Shown here: positions 49,401-59,537 of the stretch, piece after piece
How positions within the stretch are numbered: position 1 is the first letter of the stretch
How the letters are laid out: each line of letters starts with the position of its first letter
Assembly: GCA_009823395.1 (NCBI GenBank)
Contig: CM020516.1
Location: 10,110,001-10,174,000, forward strand
Source of the DNA: Thamnaconus septentrionalis
Taxonomy: Eukaryota > Chordata > Actinopteri > Tetraodontiformes > Monacanthidae
Direction of reading: 5' to 3'
Length of the DNA: 64,000 nucleotides
Translations under genes and position numbers: made by a program
The notes under the pieces: model-generated
The model's database searches: none
What the model saw: the letters and a program-made list of their open reading frames with translations, nothing else
Told to the model about the DNA's origin: nothing

Positions 49401-50028
49401 CGCTCGGCCTGCAGAGTGCTGAGGGCCGGCCAGGCCGCCACGCTCGCCCTGGGCGACTTCGACAGGTCGCTGCTGCGCAAGGTCAGGACTGTGACACTTC
49501 TCACCGGCTTTCTTTTTTTCCCTCCCTGCAGACAGAGCACATGGTCTTAATGGTCTGTTTCCCCCTCCAAGGGCATGGTGATGGTGAGTCCAGAGATGAA
49601 CCCCACCATCTGCTGGATGTTTGAGGCCGAGATCGTGCTGCTCTTCCACGCCAAGACCTTTCACAAAGGCTTCCAGGTTACTGTGCACACGGGCAATGTG
49701 AGGCAAACTGCCACTGTGGTCGCTGTGTATGGCAAGGTCAGTTCATTCCTACCAAACCATGCCATGGTTCAATGTTGTCCTTTTGTCATTTGCTAATCTC
49801 TGTTTTTTTTTGGTTTGTTTGTTTTTGTTTGTTTTTTTTATCCCATCTGTCCCTCAGGACGAGCTCAGGACCGGGGAGAAGGCAGTGGTTCTCTTCAGGT
49901 TCATCAAGCACCCCGAGTACCTGAAGGTCGGGGCCAAGGTGCTCTTCAGAGAGGGCCTGTCCAAGGGCATCGGCCACGTCACCAAGCTGCAGCCCATCGC
50001 CCAGTACCAGCCATCCTGCAGCCTATGA
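43435..50028 (+). CDS. gtpbp2: GTP-binding protein 2 (EF-1A-like translational GTPase), 12 exons
   Basis: Exons: 43435-43632, 44618-44644, 44959-45143, 45297-45405, 45535-45732, 45839-46013, 48453-48672, 48938-49073, 49164-49222, 49310-49481, 49572-49736, 49858-50028. Total 1815 nt, 604 aa (human GTPBP2 602 aa); all GT-AG, phases agree. The start is fixed by an in-frame TAG at 43429-43431. The basic, low-complexity N-terminus (residues 1-66) is the least conserved part. GTPase motifs: P-loop GNVDSGKST 183-191, DLAGH 264-268, SKVD 320-323; C-terminal EF-Tu domain 2/3-like beta region. GTPBP2 acts with pelota-type factors in rescue of stalled ribosomes and is needed when a tRNA is limiting in mouse neurons. 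GTPBP1 is the close alternative, but collinearity and the polh neighbour favour GTPBP2. Intron 6 (2.4 kb) houses two tRNA genes. Confidence 0.96.
46664..46746 (+). tRNA. tRNA-Leu (anticodon CAG), copy 1
   Basis: An 83-nt cloverleaf sequence with a long variable arm, as in Leu tRNAs. A box GGCCGAGCGGTCTAAGGCG region, anticodon loop TTCAGGT with CAG, B box GGTTCGAATCC. The acceptor stem pairs GTCAGGA with TTCTGAC, with one G-T wobble. A TTTT stretch for Pol III termination follows at about 10 nt. It lies in sense orientation inside gtpbp2 intron 6. No intron and no encoded CCA. Confidence 0.95.
47242..47324 (-). tRNA. tRNA-Leu (anticodon CAG), copy 2, convergent
   Basis: The reverse complement is identical over all 83 nt to the copy at 46664-46746, including the same wobble pair in the acceptor stem. 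On the minus strand a long T run (plus-strand A run 47221-47237) follows within 5 nt and is a strong Pol III terminator. Flanking sequences do not match those of copy 1. Confidence 0.95.
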
Positions 50029-51720
50029 GGTAGCACCACTTAAGTCCACCATACCCAACAGAAAACGCCGTCCTCACCAAAAAAAAACAAAAAAACAAAA
50101 AATGAAGAAGCTACTGCTGACCCAAAAGTGGCAATAAATCTCTTTTGTATGTTTTTTTTTTTTTTTCTTAAAACTGATAAATCGCCATCGTCATCTGTCA
50201 GCCTTAAAATATCCGCTGACATCTTTGTTCTTTTCGTGGTAACAAGCACTTTTTGCCGAGGAAACTGACACCTCTTTTTAACGCACGCACACCCTGCGCC
50301 ACCAAAGTGATACTGAACACATCATCACACACCTCAACGCGCTCGCACGCGGCCAAGCGCCGCACGCGGCCAAGCGCCGCACGCGCTCAGTTTACACTCA
50401 ATCCAAACTGACGAGAGATCCCGAGCGACACTCACTCGCACTGAAACATCGACGCCGGCGTCGGATGACCCACCTCAACCTACCTGACTGAACGGCGTCA
50501 CCCCGGGGTCGCTGCCGCGGCCGGCCGACTCACACGAGTCTCGGACTCGGCCGCGTGCGAACGCTCTGAAATCGCACGCGCTCCTCGATCGCAGCTCTGA
50601 AATACATGACGTGGGTTTTTGTTTTGTTTTTTTTAACTAAAGAGATACCGAGGGGGGGTTTTGCGGGCACAGTCGTGCTCACGCTATGCAGCCTAAGACC
50701 CCGCACTGCCGACCGGGACACTTTACGGGAGGAAAGGACAGCGTCGCGTGCAGTTGCAGTGTTTTGATGTCACACTGCCGAAGCAACTCGCCGGCAATCG
50801 CTCACCTGGTTTTGTGGTGTAATGTCTTTGAGATTGATGGCTTTTTTCTTAATATATATTTTATTCACAAATAATGCCTCGCGATATGGCAGCATGATGA
50901 CTGCCTGTCTCTCAAGTGCTTTAGTTACTCAGGTCAGTGTAGATAGATGTTAGACCGCATTCCACTCACACATTTTTTTTTGAAGTTTTTCCCTGTCGTT
51001 CACTGGGGGGGGGGGGTTGCCTTTTTCCAAAGAGTTGCGTTTATAAATTTGGATGATTTTAAAAGTGCGTTTGTGTATGTGTGAACCTGCCTGTTTTTAA
51101 GAGCTCTTGCCTGATGTCGTCACACAGAATGCAGATGTCACATAAATTTTCCAGGGGTTAAACATTAGTGCCTGGTGGAACTGCTGTTCGGGTGGCTTCC
51201 CAGTTCGCCCCTGCCATAGTTTGAGATGGAACCCTGTCAAAGTTGGTGCTACTCAGTCAGACAGCTTTTGATATTTAACAGACAACTTTTGAAAACGAAT
51301 GTTCGTTCAACTTGGTTGAAGGCTTTTACTGGCCTCGTGTCTTTTATTACCAGATTGTTGGATCTGTTGAGTCCGTGTTTGTGTTTTACTGCTTGATCAC
51401 ACTCAAAGAAGAAACCCATGAATGCATCTTAACCAAAATAGTGAATTCTATTTTCAGCAGGATTAAATTGGGTGCTTTTTTTTCATCTAAGTAATGTTTT
51501 GTATATATTTGTAAAGGTTCAAGATTTTACAGTTTTCTTTTTTCACCGGTCCAGTCTTTTTAATCACAGACACTTTTTGGAGCTCGCATTAAAAGATTTG
51601 TTTTTTTCCTGTAATCATAATTGTAATATTTAATCTGGTTGAAACACAATATTTATGTACAGATCCAGTTGTGTATTATGATGTACATAAATAAAACAAC
51701 TATTGTAACAACCAAGGGTT
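50029..51720 (+). other. gtpbp2: gtpbp2 3' UTR with two candidate poly(A) signals
   Basis: AATAAA occurs at 50133-50138 (about 105 bp after the stop) and at 51690-51695 (about 1.66 kb after it). The far site is preceded by a long AT-rich UTR-like stretch, so alternative short and long 3' UTRs are plausible. A GC-rich tandem repeat lies at 50343-50388. The small frames here are not supported as genes. Confidence 0.5.
50343..50388. repeat. GC-rich 17-nt tandem repeat, about 2.4 units
   Basis: The unit GCACGCGGCCAAGCGCC occurs twice in a row, followed by a partial third GCACGCG. Confidence 0.85.
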
Positions 51721-51750
51721 TTGTTTAATTGCCAGTAGGCCGTAACTTCA

Positions 51751-51995
51751 TCTACCATCTTCTATAGCAGCTTTCTCCTACACTCAGGGTCACAGCTGTC
51801 ACAGGGTCAAGGACAAGTCACAAGAGCGTCACAGGGCCACACTGAAAGACAAAAAAAAACATTCACACCAATACCAAGACAAATTAGACAAAAACATGCC
51901 AAGTCCACACAGAAAGGCGCCTGGCCCAAGGTATCAAACCCACAACCTTCTTGCTGTGAAGCGACAGTGCTGACTACTGCACCACCGTGAAGTGC
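51751..51995 (-). mobile_element. Degenerate retroposon copy between convergent gtpbp2 and polh 3' ends
   Basis: Phrases such as 'cagggtcacagctgtcacag', 'cacagaaaggcgcctggccc' and 'gcgacagtgctgactactgc' match the longer form of the same retroposon family as at 42091, in the same orientation. It is strongly diverged and truncated. Confidence 0.55.
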
Positions 51996-52060
51996 CACCT
52001 CTGATTTGATGATGTTGCACAACAACAATACGGTAAAATGCTTGTACATAAATACATTTC

Positions 52061-52066
52061 TTTAAT
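52061..52066 (-). terminator. polh: Probable polh poly(A) signal (ATTAAA)
   Basis: TTTAAT on the plus strand reads ATTAAA on the minus strand, about 95 bp past the polh stop. No canonical AATAAA was seen between them, so this variant is the best candidate. Confidence 0.4.
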
Positions 52067-52160
52067 TTCTTCACATTATTAAAGATACAACAGCGTATAA
52101 TTTTAACGTGATCAAAAAAATAACTGCATAAAAATAAATACGCAGCTTAAGAATTTGTCT

Positions 52161-55100
52161 TCAGTTCCTCTTGAAAAATGAGTCCAGGGTTCCTGCACCT
52201 CCACTGAGGGTGCGGGGCTTTTTGGACTGGGGCCCAGACTGGCCCCTGGATTTAGTCTTGCCCCTGTGGGACTGGGCGATGCTCGCAGAGGGAGAAGAAG
52301 AAGGTGTGGAGGAAGAAAGTGATTTCTGGAGATCCAGTGCAAAGTGGTAGTCGGTGTGTTCAGGCATTTCCCAGACCGACACCTCCTTCCCACAGCGCTC
52401 ACATTTTAATAAGTCCTCACTTGCTATAATTGGCGGTTGGTGCTTTTCCTCTGGGTCAAACTCCTCCGGGTCTTCACACTGGGTCTGATCACCAGCGAGC
52501 TCCAACCCTACCGCAGCATCTTCCGGGTCTTCTGCGGCGACGGGTTGGTGTCCCGTGGTGGTTGTTTTAAGCGGTGATGCTGATTCATTAGAGCTTCTTT
52601 CCAGGGTTTTCTTGTGGAAGAAGGAAGAAATGCCTGGAGAAGAGCTTGATTGGTTTTTAGAATTGGAGGAAACTGAGCAACTGTTATCATTGGTCGGCGA
52701 CTGAAACTCGACTCCACTGGTTTTCTGAGACGAGAGTGACTCCGCCAGGGGTGCGCCGTCACCCTCCTCTTTTTTAACCAGCTTTTGCTTCTCAGCCGCC
52801 TTTTTAAAGAAGGACTGGATGCTGCCGGCTTGTTTGCTGCTGGGCTCGCTCTTCTCCTCCAGTGCTGGCTGGGAGGCGGGCGGTCTTTGGGTCGAGGGCA
52901 CGTCGCTGGACAGAAATCCCGCGATGCTACCTGCTGCCGACGGAGCGTCGTTGAATTTGCCGGCCGACAGGTGCAGCAGGGTCAGGGGCGGAGACCTGAG
53001 GGACACGGATCAAGTCACACAGGATTCCCTCCCGACACGCGACTTGAAAGTGCAGTGCGACGTTGTGATTACCATGCCGACTGATGGTCCCCAGCGGTGT
53101 TGAGGCTTCTGATGATGGCGAAGCTGTCACTGGACAGTTTGGCGGCCTCGTAGCGCACTAAGGCGCAGCAGCGGGAGAAGCCTGTCGGCCTTTTGTCCCC
53201 GAGCTGACGAACGCCAACCGTCAGCTGCTTGGCCACCCGACCGTTCTGCCAGACAGTCAGCAACAACAACAGGTACGATGAACATAAACCACAATAAAAA
53301 AACAAAAAGCAGAACTGAACTGATCTAATTAAATTTCACTTTGTTTTTGTGGACTACAGAAAGAACCACTTTTTCTCTTTTTTATGTGCTGAAAAAACTC
53401 AACTGAAAACTGAACTACTAAGAAGTCCTTGGTTGTGTTTTGTGATTTATTTTGTTTTTTAAGATTGAAGTATTCCCTGGTTATATTCGTTTAAAAGACT
53501 GAAGTCATCCCTTGGTTGTTTTGGTTCAATATATATTATATAAATCTTGAAGAGTCAAAGAAATTGTGCTGGTTTTCATTCATATTTAATCTTGGTTTTT
53601 AAGTTTTATCCTTATCATCCTTTGTGGGGTTTGTGAATTTTATATTAAGTCTTTTTTTTTTATTTAAACACCAAACAAAAAACTAGACAACAGAACTAAT
53701 AGAAAACAATTATTTGTCAGGAACAACCTGACTGGCACCTCAGATAAAAAATAGTGCTGAATTAAGCAAACAAAATCTCTAAAACTTTTCTCTCACCGCT
53801 TCTCTGTCCTTGGTCAGCCTCTCCTCCAGCTCCAGGGCTAGTTGATGGAGCCAATACTGAACCTTTATGAAAGTAAACAAAAATAAATTAACAAAGGAAA
53901 ATTGTGAATTCCCTCTAGCGAGTGTGATGACTGCATCACTGTGTTTTAAAGACTCTGGCAAAACACAATGGAAGCAAAAGCAGAGTGGCTGTACCTGCTC
54001 CTTTGTGGCCAGCGATGTTTTTCCAGGAAAGTTCTTACTGCATCCGATGGACTTTGGCAGCTGTCTGGGCTTCACCGCTTCAAATTCGATGCCGCGGCAC
54101 AGGTCGTACAGCCACTGGCTGCATGAGGTTGGTACGCAAGAATGATACACGATAGTCACTAAGTCCTAAGACATTCTGACACAATAGAATAAAAGCAAAG
54201 AAAAATGAACAGCTGGCTCATCTCATCACCCTGTCTTTTCTCCAAAGTGCTGCTCCAGTTGTGCCTGAGAGAAGCGGGTCAGGTCCCCCATGTTCTCAAC
54301 TCCCAGGGTCTCTGTAATGGAGACGCCCAGCTTGCCCCCGAGGTTACGTCTGCACGGGTGAGTGTAGTAATACAACGACAAAGATTAATGGTTAGTCTGC
54401 CGTTAGTTCTCGTCAGGCGGTGCTGCGCAGGGTAAACTCTCTCTCTGAGCGTGCTGGGCTCGGAACTCACATCTTGCTGATGGGCAGAGAGTTGAAAAGT
54501 TCTGCCACTGAGCCCAATGGCAGGATGGTTTGCCGATTCGGTTTGTTTAAGCCACAAGTCAGTTTGGCCAATACCTGGGGGGAAACAAATTAAGAGTCAA
54601 TATGTCAGACCTTGTTTAAAAAGGTTTGCATAAAACACTATTTTCGTCCTTTTCTGTGTTTTCGCACAGCCAACTTTAATTTTGAAGAGTTCAGAGGGAT
54701 TTTTTTTCCTACCTTATTGTGTGATATCCCGGCGGAGCAGCGGAAACCCGTGTGTTTCTCCACGGCAGCTCTCATTTCCTCAACAATAAGAGCCCCCACA
54801 GTGAGCTGCAGCTCTGCAGAGCTCTGCTCCTCCAGCGGAGATACAGGCAACATTCCCAGCCACTGATGGAGACCCCTGGACCTCACTTCCTCTGAAACAC
54901 AACATTGCCATTATGGCCTGTTCTGTTATAAAGCCTGAAGAACTTTCAAACGGATTGTTATGCCCGGATGTGAAAGAAGCAGAAGCAGGCTTGTGAGTTT
55001 TGCCACAGGTTACCTTTACTGGCAGCGTCGTTCTCTGCGGTTGCTTCGTTGTCAGGGGATTTTTGTGGGAACCCCTGGATGTACGTTGTGCTCAGCATCT

Positions 55101-56290
55101 GAGAATCCATCTGGCTCTCGCTCATGTTTTTCAGACGCTGCTGCACGGCAGCAGTCAGGTCCATGTAGGCCTCGTCGATGCTGGCTCTTTCAATGACAGC
55201 AAAGCGAGACATCACCTCAATCACCTCCACACTGGCCTCCCTGTAACTAAAAAAAAAAGAAGTGGCTTGTTTACATGGCGACTCTGATGGATGTTTGAAG
55301 AAAAAAAAGAAAAAAAAGAAAACTTGATGAGCTCTTACAATGTCAGGTCCGCCTTGCCGTGAGCCTCACGCACTCTCGCCACCTGAAGATCTGGGCACAG
55401 TTTCTTTGCATCGTCCACCCACATGTTCCTGGTGACGCCGTGGGCCCGGGCCTCGTAGCTCACGGCTATGATGCTAACAGGGGGATGGCATTGAGTTGCA
55501 ATGCAACATGTGTGTTTACAAACACAAACACATCAGGCACATCTTCCATCTTCACATTTCCAATAATAATAAAAAATAATCAAGCAAAGCTTTTAGGCAT
55601 ACACACAGCTGATAAAAGCAAATATTTCTAAATGTATATTAATTGCAAGTAAACCTTTCAGGAAAAAACAAATTAGTTGTGTTTACATAGCATCCAAACA
55701 CTTGACTAAATCTTTATGCAGACAGTTCAAAAGGGAGCGGATGAGTTTCCAACACAGAGACAACAACTTAAATGGTCCACGCAACTCAAACAGTGTCTGC
55801 TCCCTTCTAGCCTCACGCTGCAGTCAAGCAGTCTGGTCAAAAGTCAGGGATTCAGAGATCCCACACCTGTCTTAAGATCTGAAACCCTGACAGCTGATGT
55901 ATTAGAATGACTAAGTAAGACAAAGTAAAAACTGCATGTCTTTGGTTGGAATAACCATTCAAAGGCTGTTCCGACGTGACATGCGAACTGCCAGATCTAC
56001 ATATTGATAATGTTTGGCGCTGCTTTTTTTGCGGAAGTGAAAGGTGTACAGTCATGCGTACAGTGCAGAATTAGCTTAAGACTGCGTGGCTGCGCGGGAA
56101 AGCAGTGCTTCATCATAGATCATTTAATGTGCATCTCTGCGTCAGGAACTCACGCGCCTCCTTTCCAAGTCTTGTATTGTGCCACCACACAGGGAGTGTT
56201 TTTGAGAACTGGATTCAGTCTCTGTTCGACCTGGACATAGAAACAGTCCATGTCCACTAGCGCCACCACTCTCTCTTTTCCGTACTCCAT
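52161..56290 (-). CDS. polh: DNA polymerase eta (Y-family translesion polymerase), 10 coding exons
   Basis: Minus strand. Exons: 56290-56154, 55473-55339, 55246-55014, 54891-54713, 54574-54471, 54349-54230, 54118-53995, 53862-53797, 53245-53073, 52995-52161; phases agree, 2106 nt, 701 aa (human 713 aa). Pol eta copies past UV cyclobutane dimers in the nucleus. Y-family metal-binding motifs: ALVDMDCFYVQVE near the N-terminus and ASIDEAYMDL in exon 3. Exons 4-5 carry the CSAGISHNK/VLAKL fingers-thumb motif; exons 7-9 the little finger. The long last exon holds the regulatory tail: PIP-like QAGSIQSFFKKA (SFF about 485), a second FF motif GISSFFHKK, the UBZ zinc finger (C622, C625, H637, H641, in CERCGKEVSVWEMPEH) and a C-terminal PIP-like TLDSFFKRN. 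It is convergent with gtpbp2, as in human 6p21.1. A fragment of its exon 4 is duplicated at 58968. Confidence 0.97.
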
Positions 56291-57157
56291 CGTCGAAGGA
56301 CAGAACAGCCTCTCAGTCGGCGACAGCACACGAAACAGCGTTTAGGAACCAAGCAGCTCCTCTCAGTTCGTTGTGGGGTTCAGAAAATTAAATCCGGCGC
56401 TGAAACATCCTCCCGTTGACGTCGCAGAGTGATGTGCACGTTTATTTGGTTATGTCATTACGTCATCAAAAGGCGACGAAGACAAATACTGACGTATACA
56501 GGGAAAATTGTGACATAAGTCGCACAAATCAATTCACTTAAAAAAAAAAAAAAAAAGAATAGAAACAGACTACAAACCAAGGGTGAATAGTACTACTGCA
56601 TTGGAATAAACAAGTCTTTATCAAAGGTTTTTTTGTTTGTTTTTTTGTTGTTGTTTTTTTTAAAAATTAATATGCACGACTTCTTATTTAACAACGTGTT
56701 ACATCATATCCTTATATGATTATCTATTTTGATGTCATGTAACTCCACTTGTGTTAAAGTTGTATCACTTGCAAACACCTCTGTGTTTTCTGACATATTC
56801 TTGAAACACTTTCTTTCAAACTGTGAAAAAAAACACAACAGTGTGAATACGAGGCCTGAATTGACAATGTGGCAAAACCTTTGCATTTTGATGCATTTTC
56901 TGAAAAATTTTGAAGCGCCTTAACTTTTGTAATGAACATTCAACATCTGATCGTGTGTAGTCAGTGATGCTCTGCAGTTGCTGTAACTAATAAATGATCA
57001 AATAGCAACGTTTTTTTTTTATACCAGAAAAGGTAACTGAGTGCCATCTTAAAGGGACGATACAATATTTTTTTGACAATTGCAATTTGTATGAAGAAAG
57101 CTGCGTGTCCCTAAAAGCCCTGCTGCAAGGTGCTTGGCGGACTTGAAACTGTGAACA
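56291..57157. other. Divergent polh-receptor A intergenic region
   Basis: About 870 bp holding the polh upstream side and the upstream region of receptor gene A. A poly(A) tract lies at 56540-56556 and T-rich stretches at 56628-56662. The portion 56724-57060 is similar to 59700-60000 upstream of receptor gene B, so both receptor genes share an ancestral promoter region. Confidence 0.6.
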
Positions 57158-58530
57158 ATGGCTGTTGCCGTTTACATTCTTTTCTTAATGTCAGGACTTC
57201 AAGGTAAGTTTTATATTTTTTTATTGTAATTATTATCAGATGAAAGGAAAAACATAATGAAAGACACAATCCTTTAAATTTGTTGATTTGGCTGAGCATC
57301 AGTCAAATCAACAAATTTAGCTGATAATTGCACGAATGAAGCAGCGAGTGAAGAAGACTTTAAAAATGCATTAAGACTTTTTTCATTCTTGTTGCAGGCA
57401 TTTACAGCATTTCTACAGTCAGTTTAATGTCAGTGAAAGCTGGAAGTTCTGTTTCTATCCCATGTCTCTATGACCCAATATACAAAAACTATGTGAAATA
57501 CTTGTGTAGAGGGTATAAGTGGCTCGACTGCACATATGAGATTAGAACAGACCAAGGAAATTCAGCAAGGTATTCAATTTCTGATGACAAAAACCAAAGG
57601 ATATTTACAGTGACGATAAATGATGTAACAAATCAAGCGGATGCATACTGGTGCATTGTGGAGGTAAACAACGCAGGAGATGAAGGTGTACGCTTTCAGC
57701 TGCAGGTTACCAGAGGTAAGAATCATGCCATGTCAGGAAGAAAGCGTTGAGTGGCATCTCAACATCATTAAACTGCCTGCCCTCTTTCCCCTTCCAGGTA
57801 CTCCTGGTCTTATGGTGACTAATCAGAAGATTGAGGGGTTTTATGGAGAGAAGACCAGCATAGATTGTTTCTATCAACACTCTGGAGAAAACCAGTGGTG
57901 CAAGCTTGGCGGCGCCTGTGTGAGGGGATCCGAGGGATGGATAGATAATTCCAGAGTGACCATCACCAACAGTGGTCCCAATTTCTTCACTGTGACTATG
58001 AGTAGACTGAAAATCCAGCATACTGGCTGGTATTATTGTGCCAGAGGAAATCTGCAGATGCCGGTGCATCTAACTGTCACAGAAAAACCCACTACAAGTC
58101 AGTTGTCTAATTAAGTCTTACATTAATCAGTCATCTACTTGTTATGAATGATGAAAAATGACTATTGTGTACAGCTGCAGTAATATTTATTTTTATTTCT
58201 CAAACCAGCCACTTTCTACCCTTATGTTGGTTCAACACAAAAAACACCAGCCTTGCTCAACCCTTCTGGTTCAACACACAAAGCATCACCCACAGGAGAG
58301 ACGACTCAGAGCAGGTCTGGCAGCTTTTAATTGACTAAAAAAAAAAAACTCTCTTAATTTCTATCCAAGAATGACCCTGTAAAGCTAAACAAAAAAACAA
58401 AAAAAAGAAGTTGTTTTTTTTTTCTAAATTTCTTAGAAGTCTAGTTGACCTCCTTAGCCCAAGTTTTCCATTGATCTCGATGATCGTCATTGTGCTGGTG
58501 GCCGCTGGTGGCTCATCTGGTTCATATTGA
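57158..58530 (+). CDS. CD300/pIgR-like (CMRF35-like) Ig receptor A, tail-less, possibly a pseudogene or decoy
   Basis: Exons: 57158-57203, 57398-57715, 57798-58097, 58209-58314, 58437-58530 (864 nt, 287 aa). Signal peptide MAVAVYILFLMSGLQG; V domain 1 with C38-C101 plus the CD300/pIgR-type second pair C52/C60; V domain 2 with C145-C202 plus C156/C162; a Ser/Thr stalk 13 codons longer than in gene B because of an internal duplication (GSTQK... / GSTHK...); then a hydrophobic stretch (267-280). Relative to gene B, exon 5 carries a 5-nt insertion near 58505 that shifts the frame to TGA 58528-58530, removing the end of the membrane segment and all tail. An exon-6-like remnant (58640-58675) and an exon-7-like remnant (58919-58955) follow; exons 8-9 are absent. 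The product may be weakly anchored or secreted, or the gene may be dying. Exact family name is uncertain; CD300 and pIgR-like genes share this domain type. Confidence 0.75.
57276..57318. repeat. Intron-1 hairpin, receptor gene A
   Basis: A 15-bp perfect stem (AAATTTGTTGATTTG with its complement at 57304-57318) encloses a 13-nt loop that itself can form a CTGA/TCAG mini-stem. The same 43 nt occur in intron 1 of gene B. Confidence 0.85.
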
Positions 58531-58967
58531 GAAGACAAAGTAAGTCTGCATAAATTTTGTGATGAAAGACATTTAAATGCAATTGTTTTCATAGAGATTA
58601 TTATACATGTAGACTACTGGGTATTTTTTGACTCCTTGAGTAGACCAAGGCACAATCATCAGACATATCAGCAGTAAGACTTTTCTTTTCTTTATCATGT
58701 GAAGACCAGCTGCAAATACTACATACAAAAATATGAGAATGACCATTTATCCTCAAATAAACGCTCAAGTGAATTTTTTTTTTTTGCAATTTGCTGTAAA
58801 ATATTTAAACAAAAATCAAAGCTACAATTATTTGGCTGTGTATTATTAAAACTATGGGGAAGAGTAGAAAAAAGTGTGCTGATTTCATTGACATAAGGCA
58901 TTTTATTTTGTCGTGACAGGCCGAAGGAACTGCAGCATACAGAACTGTTACAAATGACGCAAACCAA

Positions 58968-59260
58968 TGTGTTTCTCCACGGCAGCTCTCATTTCCTCAA
59001 CAGTCCCCACAGTGAGCTGCAGCGTCGCATGGAAGGCAGGAGTTCAATGCAACATTTGAGTTTACAAACTGTGGCAACATGTGATCCTTTCCAAAAACTG
59101 TGGACACTTATGTTTTAAATACATACATACACTGTCAGATGAATCTCCCCGTCAACATATTCATGACGTTTGGTGCTGCTTTTTTTGCATTCATTCATTT
59201 GCTCATTTTGTGTTCACTTGCAAAATGTTTGCCTTCGTTTCATCAAGTCTTGCATTAGCA
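58968..59260 (-). pseudogene. polh fragment left by tandem duplication
   Basis: 58968-59022 matches polh exon 4 (54752-54816) base for base except a short gap of about 8 nt. 59030-59070 resembles polh intron 1 (55484-55524). 59131-59190 resembles polh intron 1 near 55986-56032. 59245-59270 weakly resembles polh exon 1 near 56165. The pieces keep the order and orientation of polh, with large internal deletions. It cannot encode a polymerase. Confidence 0.8.
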
Positions 59261-59361
59261 CTCACCAGTTTTACGTAACTTTCTTTTTATTCTATATCAA
59301 ATCTACAAAATATCTACGTTTCTCAAGATCAATGTGTTGAGTTTTGACTAGTTACCTAGAC

Positions 59362-59537
59362 CAGTGTTTTTCAACCACTGTGCCGTGGTGAGTGTAAATA
59401 AGGGAGAAGAGACTGTATTGTCAGTTTTAGGCTAAAAAGTGTCATTTTATAATATTTTTGGTTGGTGGTGTTCCATGGGATTTTTTTCAATGTAAAAGAT
59501 GTAAAAACTGTGGCTCAAAAAATCTTGAAAAACACTC
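59362..59537. mobile_element. hAT-like MITE, 176 bp
   Basis: Starts CAGTGTTTTTCAACCACTGTG and ends ...TCTTGAAAAACACTC, an inverted match at the tip. The flanks ACCTAGAC (59354-59361) and ACCTAGAA (59538-59545) form an 8-bp duplication with one mismatch. No coding capacity. Confidence 0.65.

Noticed and set aside
57707..58069. 120-aa minus-strand open frame, repeated at 60663-61025
   Set aside because: It is the antisense shadow of receptor exon 3; it appears twice only because the exons are identical.
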